Shown piece after piece: positions 60,455-64,000 of a DNA stretch of 64,000 bases. Numbering within the stretch: the stretch's first letter is position 1; the number at the start of each line of letters is the position of its first letter. The notes under the pieces are model-generated. The model had not been told where the DNA came from. It saw nothing but the letters and a program-made list of their open reading frames with translations, and did not search any database. The stretch covers positions 1 through 64,000 of the forward strand of contig NZ_MDER01000027.1 in assembly GCF_001721045.1 (NCBI RefSeq), written 5' to 3'. This stretch comes from Paenibacillus nuruki. Lineage in GTDB: Bacteria; Bacillota; Bacilli; Paenibacillales; Paenibacillaceae. The position numbers and the translations under genes are program-made.

Positions 60455-60785
60455 CAAAAAACCGCCATCTCTGTAAAAGAGACGACGGTTGATTTACCTT
60501 CGCGGTACCACTCTTATTGGACGCTGATTAGAATCATTCAAAACGGCGTCCCGCTTTATCCATTAAAATGCATTATATGAAATACAATATAATGGTATCC
60601 GATCACGGGGATCAACCGTAATGATGTACCTGTCTACTCGTTAGACTTTCCATCATTCCGCTCCCGGGTGAGTTCAGGGTTGCCTTCATACTGCGTTGCA
60701 CCATCCCGCAGCTCTCTGGATTCAAGCGAATCTCCCTACTAATCCCGTTCCAAGCGTTTATTCTATTTAAGATGAAGATCATTAT
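60455..60785 (-). promoter_or_regulatory. T-box leader 2 (leucine), promoter-proximal
   Basis: A second complete T-box: AGAGTGGTACCGCG at about 60501-60514, specifier GAA-CTC-A-CCCGGGAG (Leu CUC again), and its own terminator AACCGTCGTCTC/AGAGATGGCGGTT with a T-run at 60455-60490. It resembles leader 1 closely around the specifier, pointing to duplication. With leader 1 it forms a tandem, so both terminators must be passed before the gene is transcribed. Confidence 0.92.
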
Positions 60786-60803
60786 AGATAACGAATTATT
60801 GAT

Positions 60804-60832
60804 ATTATAAAAGCGCGAGTTGCATTAGTCAA
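60804..60832 (-). promoter_or_regulatory. Promoter of the tandem T-box transcript
   Basis: Minus strand: TTGACT (60827-60832), 17 bp, TATAAT (60804-60809). The -35 box lies inside the last codons of tsaD. No comparable promoter was seen between the two T-boxes, so they are probably on one transcript. Confidence 0.82.
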
Positions 60833-61904
60833 TACTATTTTCAGTTTGTTCTACAGGTTGATACGTGACCGACCATTTTTCAAGTGAAAGAGATGGCTCT
60901 GCTTTCATATCCAATGTAGTGAATTGACTATGTTTCCATTTCAAATAAGCAGCAGCTCCGATCATTGCTGCATTATCGGTACAATACTCAAACGGCGGAA
61001 TCAACAACTCAATCTTTTCTTTTTCACAACGATCAGTTAGATTCGCTCGTAACCCGCGGTTAACAGCTACTCCACCACATAATAACAACTGCTTCGCTCC
61101 ATACTGGCGCACTGCACGAACAGCTTTTTCCACCAGTACTTCAACTACCGATTCTTGAAAACCTCGTGCGATCTCGCCTATCATCGGTTCTTCGCCGCGC
61201 ATCTTCTTCTGATTGACTACATTCAGAACGGCTGACTTCAATCCACTCAGGCTAAAATCATATGAATTGGCTTCTAACCATACTCGTGGCAAAGATACTG
61301 CCGATTCTGCTTCCATCGCCAGATTATCTACATAAGGCCCACCCGGATAAGGGAATCCTAATGCTCGTGCTACTTTGTCGTACGCTTCCCCTACTGCATC
61401 ATCACGAGTGCTACCGATCAATTGAAATTGTCCTTCAGATTCTAGTAATACCAGTTCAGTATGTCCACCTGATACGACCAATGCCATCGAAGGATATTGT
61501 ATCTCTGCGGTTAAATTATTTGCATAAATATGACCTGCAATATGGTGGGTTCCGATCAAAGGCTTGTCTAATGCAAATGCCAAACTTTTTGCCGCCATAA
61601 TGCCTACTAATAAAGCACCTACTAAGCCGGGGCCTTGAGTAACTGCAATAGCTGAAATATCTTCTAATGCAACTCCCGATTCTTGGATTGCTTCTTCAAT
61701 CATCAATGTAATACTTTCTACGTGTTTGCGTGAAGCGACTTCGGGTACCACACCGCCAAAAGCTTTGTGTGTCTCTATCTGACTCGATACGAGATTGGAC
61801 AGCACGATTTTACCATCTTTCACAATAGACACGGACGTCTCGTCACAGCTCGTCTCTATCGCTAGAATATGGCATCCTTCACGTTGTATATCTTGTTGCA
61901 TCAT
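60825..61904 (-). CDS. tsaD: tRNA N6-adenosine threonylcarbamoyltransferase TsaD
   Basis: 359 residues from the ATG at 61904, which lies 2 bp past the rimI stop; a longer reading (from 61958) would run into rimI. The ETSCDETSVSIVKDGK nucleotide-binding motif, HHIAGHIYANNL metal motif and LLCGGVAVNRGLR segment are intact. With TsaB and TsaE it transfers threonylcarbamoyl to A37 of ANN-reading tRNAs. The 3' end contains the -35 box of the T-box promoter. Last of four packed genes. Confidence 0.96.
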   Translation of the reverse strand: MMQQDIQREGCHILAIETSCDETSVSIVKDGKIVLSNLVSSQIETHKAFGGVVPEVASRKHVESITLMIEEAIQESGVALEDISAIAVTQGPGLVGALLVGIMAAKSLAFALDKPLIGTHHIAGHIYANNLTAEIQYPSMALVVSGGHTELVLLESEGQFQLIGSTRDDAVGEAYDKVARALGFPYPGGPYVDNLAMEAESAVSLPRVWLEANSYDFSLSGLKSAVLNVVNQKKMRGEEPMIGEIARGFQESVVEVLVEKAVRAVRQYGAKQLLLCGGVAVNRGLRANLTDRCEKEKIELLIPPFEYCTDNAAMIGAAAYLKWKHSQFTTLDMKAEPSLSLEKWSVTYQPVEQTENSID

Positions 61905-61906
61905 GT

Positions 61907-62413
61907 TTATTCCACGCTTCCTTCCAGATGACCTTGCGCTTCGGCTAACTCGCACCACATAATCATGGCGTCTTCATTATTATCCGAATAATACCCTTTA
62001 CGAATACCTGCGTTACTAAAACCTAATTTCATATATAATTGCTGTGCGATCTCATTGGAGACACGTACTTCAAGTGTCATGCGTAACATTCCTAATTCTA
62101 ATGCCCAGTTCATCAGTTCGACTAATAAAGCTTCTCCAAGCTTACGTCCACGATAAGCTTCCCGAATCGCAATATTGGTAACATGAGCTTCATCCATAAT
62201 CGTCCACATGCCTGCATAACCGATCGTTCGTCCATCGATTACCATCACCATATAACGAGCAAAATGATTCATCGTCAATTCATTACGAAATGCTTCTTCT
62301 GTCCAGGGGAGTGTGAATGCTTCATGTTCAATCTCCATCACTTCTGGAATATCATCAATCGTCATTTTACGTAGCACAGGTTGTTGTTGATTCTGCTCGT
62401 ATCGTAATGCCAT
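61907..62413 (-). CDS. rimI: Ribosomal protein S18-alanine N-acetyltransferase-like RimI
   Basis: 168 residues from the ATG eight bases after AAAGGAAG (a GTG two codons earlier is too close to it). GNAT motifs HVTNIAIREAYRGRKLGEAL and NEIAQQLYMKLGFSNAGIRKGYY are typical of RimI, which acetylates S18 N-termini. It lies between tsaB and tsaD, as in many Firmicutes. Confidence 0.94.
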   Translation of the reverse strand: MALRYEQNQQQPVLRKMTIDDIPEVMEIEHEAFTLPWTEEAFRNELTMNHFARYMVMVIDGRTIGYAGMWTIMDEAHVTNIAIREAYRGRKLGEALLVELMNWALELGMLRMTLEVRVSNEIAQQLYMKLGFSNAGIRKGYYSDNNEDAMIMWCELAEAQGHLEGSVE

Positions 62414-62428
62414 GAGCACACTTCCTTT

Positions 62429-63271
62429 CTATTTTGACTGGCGTAGCAAATTCGCTTCTGCTTCTGACAGTTGTGTGTAATTGGGTAGTAAATGATGCGT
62501 ATCATCATATTTGCCATCTAAAAGTAGACTTGCTCCGACTTCTCCTGCACATCCTGCATCAAGTCCACATGCTAGTATGGTGATCTTCGCTTCAACAACA
62601 TCCTGTAAACGCTCTGCTCGCTCTTGATGGTTAGCTGTTTCTCCGACGATCAAAATATGATGTGGACGTTCTTGTTCAGACAACCCCTGATACTGAGCAG
62701 CAATCTGATCCATCCAATGATCCATAAGCATAATCCGATCTTCTTCGATACGCTTTGGCAAAGTTACTATCTCTGCTGTAGATTCTGTAGACGTAGATTG
62801 AATATCAAATAACGAAGTATATACCTGAGCACGGCGACCATCCATCAGTGGAATAATCCATACGGACGGCTGAGAGGATGCTGTTGTTTGAGATAATTCA
62901 GATGATTCTATATGGGTAGACAGATACTCACGATATCCACTCCAAGCCAGCGCTGCTAGACTGGAAAAGCCTACGACTGGAATCTGTAATGTCCATGCTA
63001 ATGTTTTGGCTGTTGTTACCGCAATACGAATACCTGTGTATGAACCAGGACCCACACCTACAGCAATACCTGCTAATTCACTGCGAGATGTATTAGACTG
63101 TTCCATCAGCTTCTGGATTCCATTCACCAGACCAACGGAATGATTGCGATCAGCATAACTATTTTCAGCTACAAGTACTTCATTTTCTTGCATAACAGCT
63201 ACATTTCGAGAAGCTGTAGATGTATCCAAAACCAAAAACCGCTTGCGCGGCTGTTCGTTGATTTCATTCAT
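62429..63271 (-). CDS. tsaB: tRNA threonylcarbamoyladenosine synthesis protein TsaB
   Basis: 280 residues. The RFLVLDTSTASRNVAVMQ and GVGPGSYTGIRIAVTTAKTL motifs identify it. Longer than many TsaB proteins because of Ser/Thr-rich inserts (SSELSQTTASSQPS, IQSTSTESTAE). It pairs with TsaD as a non-catalytic partner. Its ATG overlaps the tsaE stop by three bases, indicating coupling. Confidence 0.95.
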   Translation of the reverse strand: MNEINEQPRKRFLVLDTSTASRNVAVMQENEVLVAENSYADRNHSVGLVNGIQKLMEQSNTSRSELAGIAVGVGPGSYTGIRIAVTTAKTLAWTLQIPVVGFSSLAALAWSGYREYLSTHIESSELSQTTASSQPSVWIIPLMDGRRAQVYTSLFDIQSTSTESTAEIVTLPKRIEEDRIMLMDHWMDQIAAQYQGLSEQERPHHILIVGETANHQERAERLQDVVEAKITILACGLDAGCAGEVGASLLLDGKYDDTHHLLPNYTQLSEAEANLLRQSK

Positions 63272-63765
63272 TGATTGTCACTAACTCCATTCTGTATTAA
63301 CTCACGACACCACTCTGAATAAGGTTCTCCATAACCTGTACAGACGAACTTGCGTGTGTTGTCTTCATTGACTGTAATCTCGATCCCTAATCGCTGAGCA
63401 GGTAATAAGTCAGGAATAATACTCGCCCATTCGACCAATGTAGCACCCTGTCCATAAAAGTATTCATCTAACCCCAGATCAGCCGCTTCCTCTTCGCTAA
63501 TCCGGTATACATCCATATGATAAAAAGGCATATTTCCTTCATATTCCTTAATGATCGTAAATGTTGGGCTATTCACCAATGATGTTACACCTAGATAACG
63601 GGCAAATGATTTGGAAAAATGAGTTTTCCCTGCTCCCAAATCTCCGTCTAGTGTAATAATAGTGCCAGGCAATGAACGCTTGGCTAAAAAAGCAGCTAGT
63701 TGATCGGTATCTTCCAAGCTTTGACTGGTAAATGTATATGATGTTGCTGGTAATCGTTCAGACAT
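63268..63765 (-). CDS. tsaE: tRNA threonylcarbamoyladenosine synthesis ATPase TsaE
   Basis: 165 residues from the ATG six bases after GGAGG; an in-frame start at 63789 lies upstream of the ribosome binding site. Walker A is LDGDLGAGKTHFSK, followed by NSPTFTIIKEYEG and YHMDVYRI. It is the ATPase of the TsaBDE complex. First gene of the operon, with an extended -10 promoter about 75 bp upstream. Confidence 0.95.
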   Translation of the reverse strand: MSERLPATSYTFTSQSLEDTDQLAAFLAKRSLPGTIITLDGDLGAGKTHFSKSFARYLGVTSLVNSPTFTIIKEYEGNMPFYHMDVYRISEEEAADLGLDEYFYGQGATLVEWASIIPDLLPAQRLGIEITVNEDNTRKFVCTGYGEPYSEWCRELIQNGVSDNQ

Positions 63766-63838
63766 GTGTTCCTCCATATAAAATGACAAGTGATACGATA
63801 TCTAATAACTATCGTCTGCCAAATCGTTTGATAGAGCG

Positions 63839-63847
63839 ATTATACCA
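63839..63847 (-). promoter_or_regulatory. Extended -10 promoter candidate for tsaE-tsaD
   Basis: Minus strand TGG-TATAAT (63839-63847), with no good -35 hexamer at 17 bp. The TG-N-TATAAT arrangement can work without one. Confidence 0.45.
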
Positions 63848-63918
63848 TATTCTTGATCCCATTCCTTGTTAAGATGATAGACGATTATAGAAATACGTTC
63901 AGCAATCAGTAGGTTATT

Positions 63919-64000
63919 TTATAGAAGTGGTGATAACATGCGTGATAACGTCTCCATCGTTTTCTGAACACGAGATCGCTTGATAAACTGCTCATAATTC
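63919..64000 (-). CDS. C-terminal fragment of an upstream gene (partial at window edge)
   Basis: A minus-strand frame is open from the window edge to a TAA at 63919-63921, giving 26 residues (ending ETLSRMLSPLL). The other frames close sooner, and the spacing to tsaE is that of a separate gene. In B. subtilis thiL sits at this place; the fragment is too short to identify. Confidence 0.4.
   Translation of the reverse strand, partial: NYEQFIKRSRVQKTMETLSRMLSPLL

Overview
The window looks like a chromosomal stretch of a low-GC, spore-forming Firmicute, most likely Paenibacillus or a close relative. The protein families, the strong AGGAGG-type ribosome binding sites, frequent TTG/GTG starts, a Spo0M, a NucB-type nuclease, T-box leaders and a CIRCE element all fit. 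No phage, insertion sequence, CRISPR array or integrase was seen. Almost every gene is intact and the base composition is even.

The two ends are conserved-core blocks. At the left (1-5.7 kb, minus strand) lie alr, ndoAI, ndoA, tex, an SprT-like gene and tRNA-Asn. This is the order I know from Bacillus subtilis, but without the rsb-sigB operon between ndoA and tex. At the right (43.6-64 kb) lie groEL-groES, tatC-tatA, moaB, moaC, 5-formyl-THF cyclo-ligase, a ydiF-type ABC-F gene and tsaD-rimI-tsaB-tsaE, again close to the B. subtilis ydi-groE region. Inserted between the ABC-F gene and tsaD are an orphan 2-isopropylmalate synthase gene behind two tandem leucine T-box leaders, and a dense DnaA-box cluster.

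The middle is accessory. 5.9-8.7 kb holds a three-gene membrane/SPFH/zinc-ribbon operon with a possible ECF-sigma promoter. fur follows, then a TetR gene and a reductase gene that share a 20-bp palindromic operator. 11.6-19.2 kb is an arabinan-utilisation cluster: GH51 abfA, a sugar ABC importer without its own ATPase, an ArsR-like regulator and a second GH51 gene with a good CcpA cre site. 20.2-27.1 kb carries two tandem paralogous Vpr-like subtilases. 27.4-31.4 kb is a GbsR-type regulator divergent from an OpuA-type compatible-solute importer.

Next come an unlisted 52-residue membrane protein, NucB, a chemoreceptor with a convincing SigD promoter, spo0M, a small GNAT/MFS/metallo-hydrolase cluster with a divergent Lrp regulator, lipoproteins, cardiolipin synthase, and a DeoR-nagA pair. 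46-52.5 kb carries a 1787-residue kinase/AAA/GAF/PAS/GGDEF protein translationally coupled to a polytopic membrane protein.

The most interesting signals are mainly regulatory DNA/RNA: the DnaA-box cluster at 58.1-58.4 kb, the tandem T-boxes at 60.06-60.79 kb, the paired TetR operators, the shared upstream block of the two proteases, and a possible small RNA beside alr.
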